Shown here: positions 6,932-14,847 of the stretch, piece by piece
Layout of the letters: the number at the start of each line of letters is the position of its first letter
Position numbering within the stretch: position 1 is the first letter of the stretch
IMG/VR virus record: IMGVR_UViG_3300032316_000894
Coordinates: 1 to 55,286 of that record
Direction: 5' to 3' (one strand)
From: a virus
DNA length: 55,286 nt
Notes under the pieces: model-generated
The model's database searches: none
Seen by the model: the letters and a program-made list of their open reading frames with translations, nothing else
What the model was told of the DNA's origin: nothing
Program-made: the position numbers and the translations under genes

Positions 6932-8050
6932 TTATTCTAATTTATTTTTTTTATCATCTGAGGTAGCGTATTTGATACCCATAATCGTACCTACGATGGA
7001 GAACGCGTTTGTGAGTAAGACACTGAACATATTACTCCACGTTGAGCCAATTATTTGTGTATCTTTATTCGACAGTATTGCAAATGAGTACATTATAGTG
7101 GTAATAAATCCAACACTCATAATTACAAACAGAGCTGATTTAACAATAGTTCCTATCAATTGGTTTTGACTTTTTTTGATTGTAGCATCTAAGTCCTCTA
7201 ACGCTGCGTTTTTCTCGAGCTCGATTGACATACGAAGTTTGTTTGAATTATCTAATTCTGTTTGTAAATTTTTTGAAAGTTCATCTATTTTATTCTTACT
7301 AACAACAGTCTCGGTAATATCATTAGCAATTTTCATTACTTTTTTACAAATACCGTCGTTATTAAGTATTGGATTGTAGGTTGCTTTCAAAAAGATTGGA
7401 GAACCATCTAGTTTTCTTCTTTCGAATTCCCCTTCGAAAAACTTTCCACTACTCAGTTTTACCCAAAATTCTTTATATTCCTCCGATTTTGAATACTCAT
7501 GACTTACAAAAATACTATGGTGTTTACCAATAATTCTTTTTTCATCTTTTTCATCGAACCCCATTACCTTTAAAAAAATAGAATTTGCTCCAAGTATGTA
7601 ACCGTCACAATCAAAATAGATGATAGCGTTACTTCTACCCACGGCCCCGATTTCATTTTTAGCTATTACAGTTGTAGTAATATCGGTAGCAATTTTCATT
7701 ATCTTTGTAACTATACCATCTTCATTAATTATTGGGTTATAGGTTGCTTGAAGGTAAATAATACTACCATCTGATTTTATTCTTTCGAACTCTCCCTCGT
7801 AGAACTTTCCCTCTGATAGTTTTTTCCAAAACTCCTTGTAATCATCCGACTTTACAACTTCAGGTGAAACAAAAAGACTATGGTGCTGGCCTATAACTTT
7901 TTCATGTTCATTCTCCGAATATCCCATGGTCTTTAAGAAAATGGGATTAACCCCTAAAATAAAACCATTTAGGTCAAAATATATTATTGCATTACTTCTA
8001 TTAATTGCCTCAATTCTACTTAATAGCTCTTCCTTTGATAAATTTTTCAC
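6932..8050 (-). CDS. Double-PAS domain membrane protein
   Basis: 372 residues starting at a GTG. Two tandem PAS domains of about 120 residues (roughly 15-130 and 137-255) are near copies of each other: each has SNAIIYFD, a FLK-GY/GF segment, HHS-FVS, EFWKKLSEGKF or its variant, FERxK-DGS and ATYNPI, and ends in KIMKIATDITxT or a variant. This is the methyl-accepting/energy-taxis type of PAS. A coiled coil follows (about 255-295), then two hydrophobic segments (about 303-327 and 338-360) and a charged end. There is no kinase, GGDEF or methyl-accepting output domain. PAS sensors are unusual in phages. It may sense redox or a ligand and act by interfering with a host receptor, or anchor a partner. 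Confidence 0.8.
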   Translation of the reverse strand: MKNLSKEELLSRIEAINRSNAIIYFDLNGFILGVNPIFLKTMGYSENEHEKVIGQHHSLFVSPEVVKSDDYKEFWKKLSEGKFYEGEFERIKSDGSIIYLQATYNPIINEDGIVTKIMKIATDITTTVIAKNEIGAVGRSNAIIYFDCDGYILGANSIFLKVMGFDEKDEKRIIGKHHSIFVSHEYSKSEEYKEFWVKLSSGKFFEGEFERRKLDGSPIFLKATYNPILNNDGICKKVMKIANDITETVVSKNKIDELSKNLQTELDNSNKLRMSIELEKNAALEDLDATIKKSQNQLIGTIVKSALFVIMSVGFITTIMYSFAILSNKDTQIIGSTWSNMFSVLLTNAFSIVGTIMGIKYATSDDKKNKLE

Positions 8051-8161
8051 TTTTATCTAATTTTTTTTTAATTAATACCGTTTATTAAATCTAAAAAGTT
8101 AGAAAAACTTTTAGATAGTATCTTGGTATTAATAAATATTATAAAAGATTAACTTGAAAGG

Positions 8162-8168
8162 TATTTAT
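8162..8168 (+). promoter_or_regulatory. TATTTAT promoter motif
   Basis: TATTTAT 34 nt upstream of the ATG at 8203, in the divergent spacer 8051-8202, which holds no other gene. Confidence 0.4.
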
Positions 8169-8202
8169 ATTAAAATAAACAACCATATTAAAATAGACCA
8201 CC

Positions 8203-9030
8203 ATGAAAAAACTATTAATAATTCTACTAATTTTACCGTTGTTAACTTTCGGTCAAGCGTCATCATGGAGAACTAATCCACCAGCGCCACAAAGGTCTAC
8301 GCCATCAATACAACCATCAGTACAACCGTCGTTACAACCATTCACACCACAAAGAAATGGAGTAAGTAGTTGGAGAAATGACCCTCCAAGAAATAATGTT
8401 ACCCAACCAAATGTTATTATTCATAACCCATATTGGAATAATTGGGGTTGGAATAATTGGAATATGTTGGGAGCCCCTGTCTTTGGATTTAATCATTGGT
8501 CATCGAGTTGGTATATTAATGATTGGGGTTACAGACAACCAGCAAGAGTGTATGTATATGATAACGGTAAAACAGAAACTATTAGAGGTAAAAAACCAAT
8601 TATTAGTTTTGGTATTCAAACAACTACAGATAAACAAATTGGTGGATTCTTTACTATTGGAAACAAATCATATTTTATTGCCGAATACAATTCAACATTC
8701 AAAAGAGATAATTCAACATTCTTTCCATATGGTAATATAACACAAGTTGATTTCCCAATGGTGGATGATTTTGTGGAACAAAGAAGTTTCTATGTGGGTG
8801 TTGGTAAGAGGATTAAAAGAACAGGTGTACATATGATGATTGGTAGTGTGACAGAAGACGTTAAATGGAGAGGCAAGGACAATATTGGATATATTACTTT
8901 TCCAAAATATATAGACAGGTTTACAACTGTGAAAGTTGGTGTGTTACATGATTATAAAAACTTTACTATAAAATTAGACTACGACCCTGTTGTTAATAAT
9001 GGAACCTTTGGATTAGGAGTTAACTTTTAA
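8203..9030 (+). CDS. Secreted protein, probably outer-membrane beta-barrel-like
   Basis: 275 residues. A clear signal peptide (MKKLLIILLILPLLTFGQA) is followed by a low-complexity Pro/Gln/Ser stretch with two copies of an SSWRxxPP motif, a Trp/Asn-rich segment (about 70-110), and a C-terminal half of alternating beta-strands ending in GVNF. A terminal aromatic is the usual signal of outer-membrane barrels. A phage gene with this make-up would change the host surface, for example to exclude other phages. A second protein of the same plan lies at 12694-13119. Family not recognised. Confidence 0.7.
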   Translation: MKKLLIILLILPLLTFGQASSWRTNPPAPQRSTPSIQPSVQPSLQPFTPQRNGVSSWRNDPPRNNVTQPNVIIHNPYWNNWGWNNWNMLGAPVFGFNHWSSSWYINDWGYRQPARVYVYDNGKTETIRGKKPIISFGIQTTTDKQIGGFFTIGNKSYFIAEYNSTFKRDNSTFFPYGNITQVDFPMVDDFVEQRSFYVGVGKRIKRTGVHMMIGSVTEDVKWRGKDNIGYITFPKYIDRFTTVKVGVLHDYKNFTIKLDYDPVVNNGTFGLGVNF

Positions 9031-9031
9031 G

Positions 9032-9038
9032 TATTTAT
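9032..9038 (+). promoter_or_regulatory. TATTTAT late-type promoter motif
   Basis: 21 nt upstream of the PPK2 start. Confidence 0.5.
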
Positions 9039-9059
9039 AATAAAAATATAATTAGTGTT

Positions 9060-10151
9060 ATGAGGCTCCTAACCGAAATAGAAAGAATACAAAGTATAAT
9101 GGGTGTTATTAAAGAAGATGAGGAAACTAATCTTCAAATGAACATTAATTTAGGTAAAACAGTTGAAATTTTAAAGTACTTGAGACTTTATAATAAATCC
9201 ATTGAAAAAATGTTAATGGAAATTACTGTCTTATCTAAAAATCAAATTATTGATTTCGGACTATTAGAAAGAGGGTTAAGAAAAATCTTGTTGAAAAAAG
9301 GTGATAAGAAAAAAAATGTAGTTGACTATCTTGGAAAGATTATAAATTCTTTAAAATACAGAGAACGTAGCGGTTATGGTACAGAACCTGAAAGCGAAGA
9401 TTACGAATTTGAAGAACCATCAATAATACCAAAGAAAGTTTTTAGAAAAGAACTTTATGAAATGCAAGTTGAGTTATTAAAACTCCAAGAATGGTTAAAG
9501 AAAACGGGTAAGACGGTTATAATTGTATTTGAAGGTAGAGATTCTGCGGGTAAAGGGTCAACGATTAAAAAGTTTGTTGAAAATTTAAACCCAAGATATT
9601 ATAATGTTATTGCATTAGGAGTTCCTACTCCTGAAGATAGAAAAGATTGGTGGGGAAGATATAAAAGCCAAATTAAATCAGGTATGATTAACTTATTTGA
9701 TAGAAGTTGGTATAATAGAGGTTTAATTGAACCAGTAATGGGATATGGGTCTGTAGAAGAATATGAAGACTTTATGGAAAATGTTGAAGATTTTGAAAAC
9801 GATTTAGTTAAAGAAGGAGATTATTTATTTAAACTATGGTTTTCAATCGATAAAGACACTCAAAAAAGAAGATTTGATATTAGACAACAATCACCTTTAA
9901 AATATTGGAAATACTCACCTAATGATTCTAAAATGCAAGACCTTTGGGATAGATTTACCGAATTTAAAGAAAAATTATTTGATAAAACTTCATCTGTTAA
10001 TAACCCATGGGTTATTGTTGATGCTGAAGATAAAAGAGTTTCAGGGTTAAATGCTATTAGATATGTTTTGCAAAACATACCGTATGAAGGTAAAGACGAA
10101 AAAGTACTAGATAAAGATTACCCTGAAGCGTTAGCAATATTAAAGCCATAA
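9060..10151 (+). CDS. ppk2: Polyphosphate kinase 2 family enzyme with capsid-targeting-type N-terminus
   Basis: 363 residues. The C-terminal 240 residues are a complete PPK2 domain: Walker A EGRDSAGKGST at 158-168, TPEDRKDWWGRY, the Walker B-like LFDRSWYNRG at 212-221, and the lid arginines in TQKRRFDIR. PPK2 enzymes move phosphate between polyphosphate and nucleoside phosphates. The first 120 residues are extra: they begin LLTEIERIQSIMGVIKED, which resembles the (L/I)xE-ending N-termini of other proteins here, and continue with a helical region. Inference: a packaged enzyme that could recharge nucleotides from host polyphosphate at the start of infection. The next gene begins 4 nt after the stop. 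Confidence 0.88.
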   Translation: MRLLTEIERIQSIMGVIKEDEETNLQMNINLGKTVEILKYLRLYNKSIEKMLMEITVLSKNQIIDFGLLERGLRKILLKKGDKKKNVVDYLGKIINSLKYRERSGYGTEPESEDYEFEEPSIIPKKVFRKELYEMQVELLKLQEWLKKTGKTVIIVFEGRDSAGKGSTIKKFVENLNPRYYNVIALGVPTPEDRKDWWGRYKSQIKSGMINLFDRSWYNRGLIEPVMGYGSVEEYEDFMENVEDFENDLVKEGDYLFKLWFSIDKDTQKRRFDIRQQSPLKYWKYSPNDSKMQDLWDRFTEFKEKLFDKTSSVNNPWVIVDAEDKRVSGLNAIRYVLQNIPYEGKDEKVLDKDYPEALAILKP

Positions 10152-10155
10152 TATT

Positions 10156-10698
10156 ATGAGTTTAAAACAATTGATAAAAGAAACTTTGGAAAACCATTTA
10201 AACAAATCTTTAATATTAAAAGAGAATGTTGAAGTTTCCGATGCGTTACAATATCACATTGAAAATGATATGTCATTAACTAATAATGTTTTTAAAGTTT
10301 ACTCTGAGGGTTACTTTAATTTAGTTAATGAAGTTAGAGACCTTTATAATGAGGGTAAAATCGATTTAAATTACAAAGACAAATTAATGGTTGAATCTGA
10401 TTTGGGTAAAAAAGTTAAAATTGGTAAACAATACATCTATTTGGACGCACCTTATGTTTACGAGACTGAAGAAGATACTTTAATGGAATCCAAAACTCCA
10501 AGAGGACATAAGAAATTTGCAGTATATACTAAGAGTAAAACAGGAGGACTTAAGAAAGTAACTTTTGGTAACTCTAAATTAGTGGTTAAAGAAAGTAGTA
10601 ATTGTCTTCAAAAAACAGACAGAACAACCGCAGGATATTGGTCTTGTAATATTGGAAGATACTCTAAACAATTAGGTCTTTCTTCTTCAAATTCTTAA
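10156..10698 (+). CDS. Unknown protein with capsid-targeting-type N-terminus and GHKKFxVY domain
   Basis: 180 residues. The N-terminus MSLKQLIKETL leads to LILKEN at about residue 20, an (L/I)xE site. The C-terminal 70 residues hold a compact motif series: RGHKKFAVYTKSKTGGLKKV, TFGNS, then KTDRTTAGYWSC. I associate this short domain with hypothetical proteins in the structural regions of other large phages, but cannot name a function. It sits between PPK2 and another small gene with spacings of 2-4 nt, so all three are probably one transcript. Confidence 0.65.
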   Translation: MSLKQLIKETLENHLNKSLILKENVEVSDALQYHIENDMSLTNNVFKVYSEGYFNLVNEVRDLYNEGKIDLNYKDKLMVESDLGKKVKIGKQYIYLDAPYVYETEEDTLMESKTPRGHKKFAVYTKSKTGGLKKVTFGNSKLVVKESSNCLQKTDRTTAGYWSCNIGRYSKQLGLSSSNS

Positions 10699-10700
10699 CA

Positions 10701-10994
10701 ATGGATTCAGGTAAAATTGAAAAATACTTACAAACTTATATTGATGATGTTATTGAACCTAAAATTAATGATGAATTAGTTGGTGAAGATGACGAACCAA
10801 TAAAGATTACGGTTCACAAAGTACGATATGGTGAGGCAAACCCTAATAGAGTTGCCTTTTTCTTAGACATAGACCCTGATTGGTCTAAAGGTAGTTTTAT
10901 AAATGTTGTTAATTCAGACATTTCAAGTTTTTTCAAAATGTTAGATGTTAACAAAGACCTTCGTATTTATTGGAACAAAAGACCTTTATTTTAA
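10701..10994 (+). CDS. Small unknown protein
   Basis: 97 residues, alpha/beta with a central KITVHKVRYGEANPNRVAFF strand region and aromatic C-terminus. No known motif. Starts 2 nt after the preceding stop. Confidence 0.6.
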   Translation: MDSGKIEKYLQTYIDDVIEPKINDELVGEDDEPIKITVHKVRYGEANPNRVAFFLDIDPDWSKGSFINVVNSDISSFFKMLDVNKDLRIYWNKRPLF

Positions 10995-11007
10995 TAAGGA
11001 TTATCCG

Positions 11008-11062
11008 TGCCAAACAAATTGTTTGATGCCAAACAAATTCTAAATTCAAAATTTGTTTGGCA
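11008..11062. repeat. Three-copy 13-bp repeat TGCCAAACAAATT, two direct and one inverted
   Basis: Identical 13-mers at 11008-11020 and 11027-11039, and the exact reverse complement at 11050-11062, so the second and third copies form a perfect 13-bp inverted repeat with a 10-nt loop. The cluster lies between the converging genes 10701-10994 and 11102-12160. Confidence 0.85.
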
Positions 11063-11071
11063 TAGAATAAA

Positions 11072-11096
11072 AAAACCCACCATAAAGGTGGGTTTG
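11072..11096. terminator. Bidirectional intrinsic terminator
   Basis: AACCCACC/GGTGGGTT stem with A run on one side and T run on the other, between converging genes. Confidence 0.8.
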
Positions 11097-11101
11097 TTAT
11101 T

Positions 11102-12160
11102 TTAAGCTCTCATCGGCATTGTTTCTGAGATTGAATCCTCAGGATAGTGTTCTCTTACAACCTCCCTTAATTGTCTTACAACATTACGGTCAATTTCTTC
11201 TCGTATTTGTTCTTCGAAACCCATCATATGTTCACCCATGTACCGAGGTTCACTAACTTCCATCTCACCTATTTCCTCACCCATATCCTCACCCATATCT
11301 ATATTCACTGGTTCAGGAGATGACATCTTTCTAACGTGATAACCACATTCTGACATAACTTGGTTTTGAATTTCAGTTGAACACAATTCTTTATTTGTTT
11401 TATTGGAACTAAGAATTCTTCTAACAATAGGGAATAAATAATCGTCAGCGTCCACATCTAAATAATCAATTCTACGGTCTTCGGCATTCCAAAAACTTAA
11501 CTCATCACCATCTCTTAATGATTTATATCCTGCGAATTTGTATCCAGTTACTTTATTGATGAAGTAAACCAAGATTCCATATTGCCAATATTTCTCAAAG
11601 TATTGTTTTTCTTTTTGGTAAGTGGTACACCATCTTGTGGTTGCACCATACTTAGAAGACGATTGGAATGTTAAAGGTCTAACCACTAACCATTTATCAT
11701 CTTCATATTCTTTAACTACCTGACCCTCAAGTTCCTTAGTTAATTCCTTAATACTTGCCAAAGTAATTGCTGCCCTTAAATCATCAATCGTTGAATAAGA
11801 TGTAACATCTTTATTTTCAATTTGATTTTTTTCCATATAACGCATGAAATCTTTCACTGTGAAATAATTATCATTATTGAAATAATCTGTAATGTAATGT
11901 AAGTAATACAGTTCATTTTCTGTTAATCCGTCAGTAGCAATTCCTCTACTAAGTAAGTTTTCATGGATTTCTAATTTTGCAATATCCTTCTTTACCTTAT
12001 TGTTCTCGTATTGGTCTAACATATTAAATCTTTTACCAAATACCTTACATAATAATGGAAAATATTTATAACTGCTTGAGGTGTCGATTCTTTTAAATAA
12101 ATCGAACATGGTCATGTTTAGTTCAGGGAACTGTTTCTTTAATTCATCTATTCGAGACAT
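11102..12160 (-). CDS. Unknown protein with a KYGxxTxWC domain, paralogous to 49174-50664
   Basis: 352 residues. The core segment DDKWLVVRPLTF, then SSSKYGATTRWCTT (about residues 154-180) aligns with DDKFLVIKPKSE, then CKYGSNTKWCVT in the protein coded at 49174-50664. Both continue with a Tyr/Phe-rich strand and YFI-NK. The invariant Trp-Cys pair may be catalytic or structural. The last 70 residues are acidic and Met-rich (GEDMGEEIGEMEV, then helices). No signal or membrane segment. Function unknown. Confidence 0.65.
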   Translation of the reverse strand: MSRIDELKKQFPELNMTMFDLFKRIDTSSSYKYFPLLCKVFGKRFNMLDQYENNKVKKDIAKLEIHENLLSRGIATDGLTENELYYLHYITDYFNNDNYFTVKDFMRYMEKNQIENKDVTSYSTIDDLRAAITLASIKELTKELEGQVVKEYEDDKWLVVRPLTFQSSSKYGATTRWCTTYQKEKQYFEKYWQYGILVYFINKVTGYKFAGYKSLRDGDELSFWNAEDRRIDYLDVDADDYLFPIVRRILSSNKTNKELCSTEIQNQVMSECGYHVRKMSSPEPVNIDMGEDMGEEIGEMEVSEPRYMGEHMMGFEEQIREEIDRNVVRQLREVVREHYPEDSISETMPMRA

Positions 12161-12207
12161 AAGTTCTAATGTTTTTTATAATTTTAGGTAAATAAAAAAT
12201 AATAGTC

Positions 12208-12238
12208 AAAAAAAAACATCCCGAATTTACGGGATGTT
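12208..12238 (-). terminator. Intrinsic terminator behind the tRNA-like RNA
   Basis: ACATCCCG/CGGGATGT stem followed by a run of T on the minus strand, 12 nt beyond the 3' end of the tRNA-like RNA. Confidence 0.75.
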
Positions 12239-12250
12239 AATAACTTGAGG

Positions 12251-12420
12251 CTGTAGAGGATGGATTCGAACCACCACGAGGAGATTCAATTGATAACACA
12301 ACGATTGCAAGCTGGTGGTCTACCCCATATTATCAATCTATTTCTTGGTCCTCACCCCCGAGACAGGAGGGCTTGTATGCCACGGCCAGCATTACCTAAA
12401 CCTATTCCAACACTCTACAG
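12251..12420 (-). ncRNA. Long RNA with tRNA-like ends (unassigned)
   Basis: The minus strand starts with TGTAGAG (12419-12413) and ends with its complement CTCTACA (12258-12252), giving a 7-8 bp acceptor-like stem. A perfect T-arm precedes the 3' strand: GGTGG, loop TTCGAAT, CCATC. Between them lie about 120 nt instead of the usual 45, with an 8-bp stem ATTGATAA/TTATCAAT. A D-loop-like AATAGGTTTAGG follows the acceptor, but no convincing D-stem or anticodon arm was found. It lies 5 nt after a CDS and before a terminator. It could be a tRNA with an insertion, a decayed tRNA pair, or a reduced tmRNA-like RNA. Confidence 0.6.
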
Positions 12421-12425
12421 TGTAA

Positions 12426-12638
12426 TTATTTTTCACCAAAATACTTCTCAATAACTCCTAATCTGTCTTCAGCATCTACTAACATTTGTAATGCCTCTTC
12501 AGCGTTGTTGTAGAAGTCTTTAGTTGAGTGGTCACCGATACCAACACCTTTATTTCCCAAAAGGTCTAAAGTTAATAATGCTTTTGCTTTATCTGACTCT
12601 GCAGATAGTTTCAACATGGTAATTAATTTTTCATTCAT
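12426..12638 (-). CDS. Small helical unknown protein
   Basis: 70 residues starting MNEKLITMLKLSAESDKAKA, helical throughout with a leucine-rich middle. No known motif. Start 12638 avoids an implausible upstream extension that would cross the divergent promoter at 12682. It is followed directly by the tRNA-like RNA, with which it is probably co-transcribed. Confidence 0.55.
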   Translation of the reverse strand: MNEKLITMLKLSAESDKAKALLTLDLLGNKGVGIGDHSTKDFYNNAEEALQMLVDAEDRLGVIEKYFGEK

Positions 12639-12681
12639 ATGTGTTTGTTTTAATATTCTTTTTATATTGACACAAAAGTAG

Positions 12682-12689
12682 TATATTTG
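12682..12689 (+). promoter_or_regulatory. TATATTTG host-type promoter
   Basis: Ends 4 nt before the ATG at 12694. Confidence 0.65.
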
Positions 12690-12693
12690 TCTC

Positions 12694-13119
12694 ATGAAAA
12701 CAACTATTACTTTATTTTTAATTTTAGTTTGTTCGGTAGTGTACGGACAAACCTCAGATGTGATGTATGTTCCAAACGATAATAGTCTTGTTGTGACATA
12801 TAACGACAACTACAGTGGTCTTGGATTTTATATGGGTGGTTATATCACCACATCATTCCCGCAACCATACATTTACACAACTCCTCAGTCAAGACTTAAT
12901 CGTGCAGGAATAAGTCTTACTTGTAACAATAAGGTATCTGTTATGGGTGGAGTATTTTTTGAAAATTTTATGGACAACACCGAGTTCAAACCAGATGTTT
13001 GGGTTAAAATTTATCCTCTAAGAATTCTATTAAATGTTGAAAGGGGACCTGACTTTACTTTAGGGGTTAACTATATGAATGGAATTAATTATGGAGTCGG
13101 GTTATCAATTCCATTTTGA
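12694..13119 (+). CDS. Secreted small beta-barrel-like protein
   Basis: 141 residues. Signal peptide MKTTITLFLILVCSVVYGQ, then a beta-rich body (VMYVPNDNSLVVTYN, GLGFYMGGYITTSF, VWVKIYPLRILLNVE) ending in GVGLSIPF with a terminal Phe, as in outer-membrane proteins. It shares this plan with the 8203-9030 product but not obvious sequence identity. Expressed from a host-type promoter, so probably early. Plausibly alters the host surface. Confidence 0.65.
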   Translation: MKTTITLFLILVCSVVYGQTSDVMYVPNDNSLVVTYNDNYSGLGFYMGGYITTSFPQPYIYTTPQSRLNRAGISLTCNNKVSVMGGVFFENFMDNTEFKPDVWVKIYPLRILLNVERGPDFTLGVNYMNGINYGVGLSIPF

Positions 13120-13121
13120 TG

Positions 13122-13128
13122 TATTTAT
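13122..13128 (+). promoter_or_regulatory. TATTTAT late-type promoter motif
   Basis: 5 nt before the ATG at 13134. Confidence 0.6.
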
Positions 13129-13133
13129 AGTTA

Positions 13134-14117
13134 ATGAATATGATAGATTTCCCAATAGAAAGGATTAACGAATTTTTAGATACTCACACATTTGAGGTTT
13201 ATTTACAACCAACACATGATGAGGATTATAGAATACCGACAAATGTTAAGGTTAAATTAACAGGCGTTAAGGAATACATTTCTATTGGTGATAAAAAACC
13301 TTTTGTTCAATATACTATCTACATACTACCAACAAATGATGGTTCAGATGCGTGGAGTAAAATGTATGGTAACATTTATGGTAAAGATGTTAATATCAGT
13401 ACAACTAGCCAAGAATACGCAAATCTTAGGTGGGTAATGAATGATAAATTATCAAATTTTTTAAAATATTTTGGCGTTGATAAAGAGGCTATGTGTACTA
13501 GAATAATAAACGAAGTATCAGAAGATAAATTGAACGAATCATTAATAGTAGAGGGAGAATTAGATAAACTTACTAGAAAATTAGTACAGGATATCGTTAA
13601 ATTTTTTAAACACCAAAGAGTTGGTGAATTTTCATTACCTGAGGATATGGGTGTTGACGATATGGTATACACTTACCCAGGATTCGAAGGATTTACAATT
13701 GGTTTGGACCTACAAACAAGTAATGATGTTGAAACTGTTGATGTTGATGGTGATTTGTACTACGATGACGACTTAATTGTTATAACAATAATATCTAACC
13801 CAAAAGCGGGATATTCTATCCTTGAAGAACTAACTCAAGAATTAAATGAAGTTGTTCGTCACGAATTGGAACATATAAAACAACATGATGAGGGTTATGA
13901 ATTTCCTGACGAAGAACCTGAAAACCCCGAAGATTATTATACTCAACAACATGAATTAGAAGCACAAAGAGCTGGATTCAATAAAAGAGTTAAAACTGAA
14001 AAATCTGATTTTGAAAGTTTGGTGAGAGGGTGGTTTGAAAAAAATTCTCATAAACATAGATTGAATCCATCACAAAAAGAAAAAGTAATTAAAAAAATAC
14101 TTAATAACAATGTCTAA
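13134..14117 (+). CDS. Zinc metalloprotease (HELEH)
   Basis: 327 residues. The zinc motif HELEH lies in NEVVRHELEHIKQHDEGYEF at about residues 243-262, with a second acidic motif QQHELEAQRAGF about 30 residues on that can supply the third ligand. An acidic region precedes it (DVDGDLYYDDD). The first 120 residues are a separate beta-rich part. An (L/I)xE-type site, SLIVE, occurs near residue 137, which would separate the two parts. The gene has its own TATTTAT promoter and overlaps the next gene by 8 nt. Two other zincins of similar context are at 5335 and 54011. Confidence 0.75.
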   Translation: MNMIDFPIERINEFLDTHTFEVYLQPTHDEDYRIPTNVKVKLTGVKEYISIGDKKPFVQYTIYILPTNDGSDAWSKMYGNIYGKDVNISTTSQEYANLRWVMNDKLSNFLKYFGVDKEAMCTRIINEVSEDKLNESLIVEGELDKLTRKLVQDIVKFFKHQRVGEFSLPEDMGVDDMVYTYPGFEGFTIGLDLQTSNDVETVDVDGDLYYDDDLIVITIISNPKAGYSILEELTQELNEVVRHELEHIKQHDEGYEFPDEEPENPEDYYTQQHELEAQRAGFNKRVKTEKSDFESLVRGWFEKNSHKHRLNPSQKEKVIKKILNNNV

Positions 14118-14847
14118 TCTTTCCAAAATAACAAAAAAGGTATTGATGAGTCAATCATTTTTTGAAGATGGTTACGAATATCAATTTATTAAAGTTGAGG
14201 AAGACGAAGAATTTGATGGAGCCTTTGACCTTACAATAAATGTTATTTTACCTAAAAAGGGCCAGTCATATGCAACTGCGGTTTTTAGTAACGGAATCCA
14301 TAGAATACTTGATAATATATGGGGGTATATTGGTTCATCTTTTTCGTATTCTGAACATATATTAGTTGATGGTAAAGAACCAGTAAACGATGGTGTATAC
14401 ATTAGTCCTGAAAAACAAAATCAACTTTTATTTCAATTAAGAAAACAGATAAAAAAGGCCGACATTATAACCAATAATAAAAACGTTTTATCTTTTGACG
14501 TTCATTGGACAAGAGATGATAAAGAATTTTACAGATACAACGACGTATATGTTAACTTGTATTTCTTTATCGACTTATCAAATTTCAAGTTTGACGATAA
14601 AAAAGTAATACCTAATTTAGACATTGCTGATGAAATTGCTGGCGTAATAAGTGATAACTTATATGATGATGATTCTTTTAGAAGTCGTGTAGATGATATT
14701 ATGTACAATGTAATGAAAGATGAAATGGATTTAAGTAATATTGATGATATGTATCTTGAAGGTCTATGGCATGTAAGAAAATTAGATGGGATGGAAGTAT
14801 TTCCAACAATGAGAGATTACGATATAACCGACAAAATGTTTACTTAA
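14110..14847 (+). CDS. Unknown protein
   Basis: 245 residues, mixed alpha/beta and acidic, without a recognisable motif, signal or membrane segment. It overlaps the metalloprotease gene by 8 nt, suggesting coupled translation and a related role. It converges with the 14840-15460 gene, sharing 8 nt at the 3' ends. Confidence 0.6.
   Translation: MSNLSKITKKVLMSQSFFEDGYEYQFIKVEEDEEFDGAFDLTINVILPKKGQSYATAVFSNGIHRILDNIWGYIGSSFSYSEHILVDGKEPVNDGVYISPEKQNQLLFQLRKQIKKADIITNNKNVLSFDVHWTRDDKEFYRYNDVYVNLYFFIDLSNFKFDDKKVIPNLDIADEIAGVISDNLYDDDSFRSRVDDIMYNVMKDEMDLSNIDDMYLEGLWHVRKLDGMEVFPTMRDYDITDKMFT

Noticed and set aside
12251-12420. Group I intron in a tRNA gene
   Set aside because: The insert of about 100 nt is too short for a group I core and no conserved core pairings were found.
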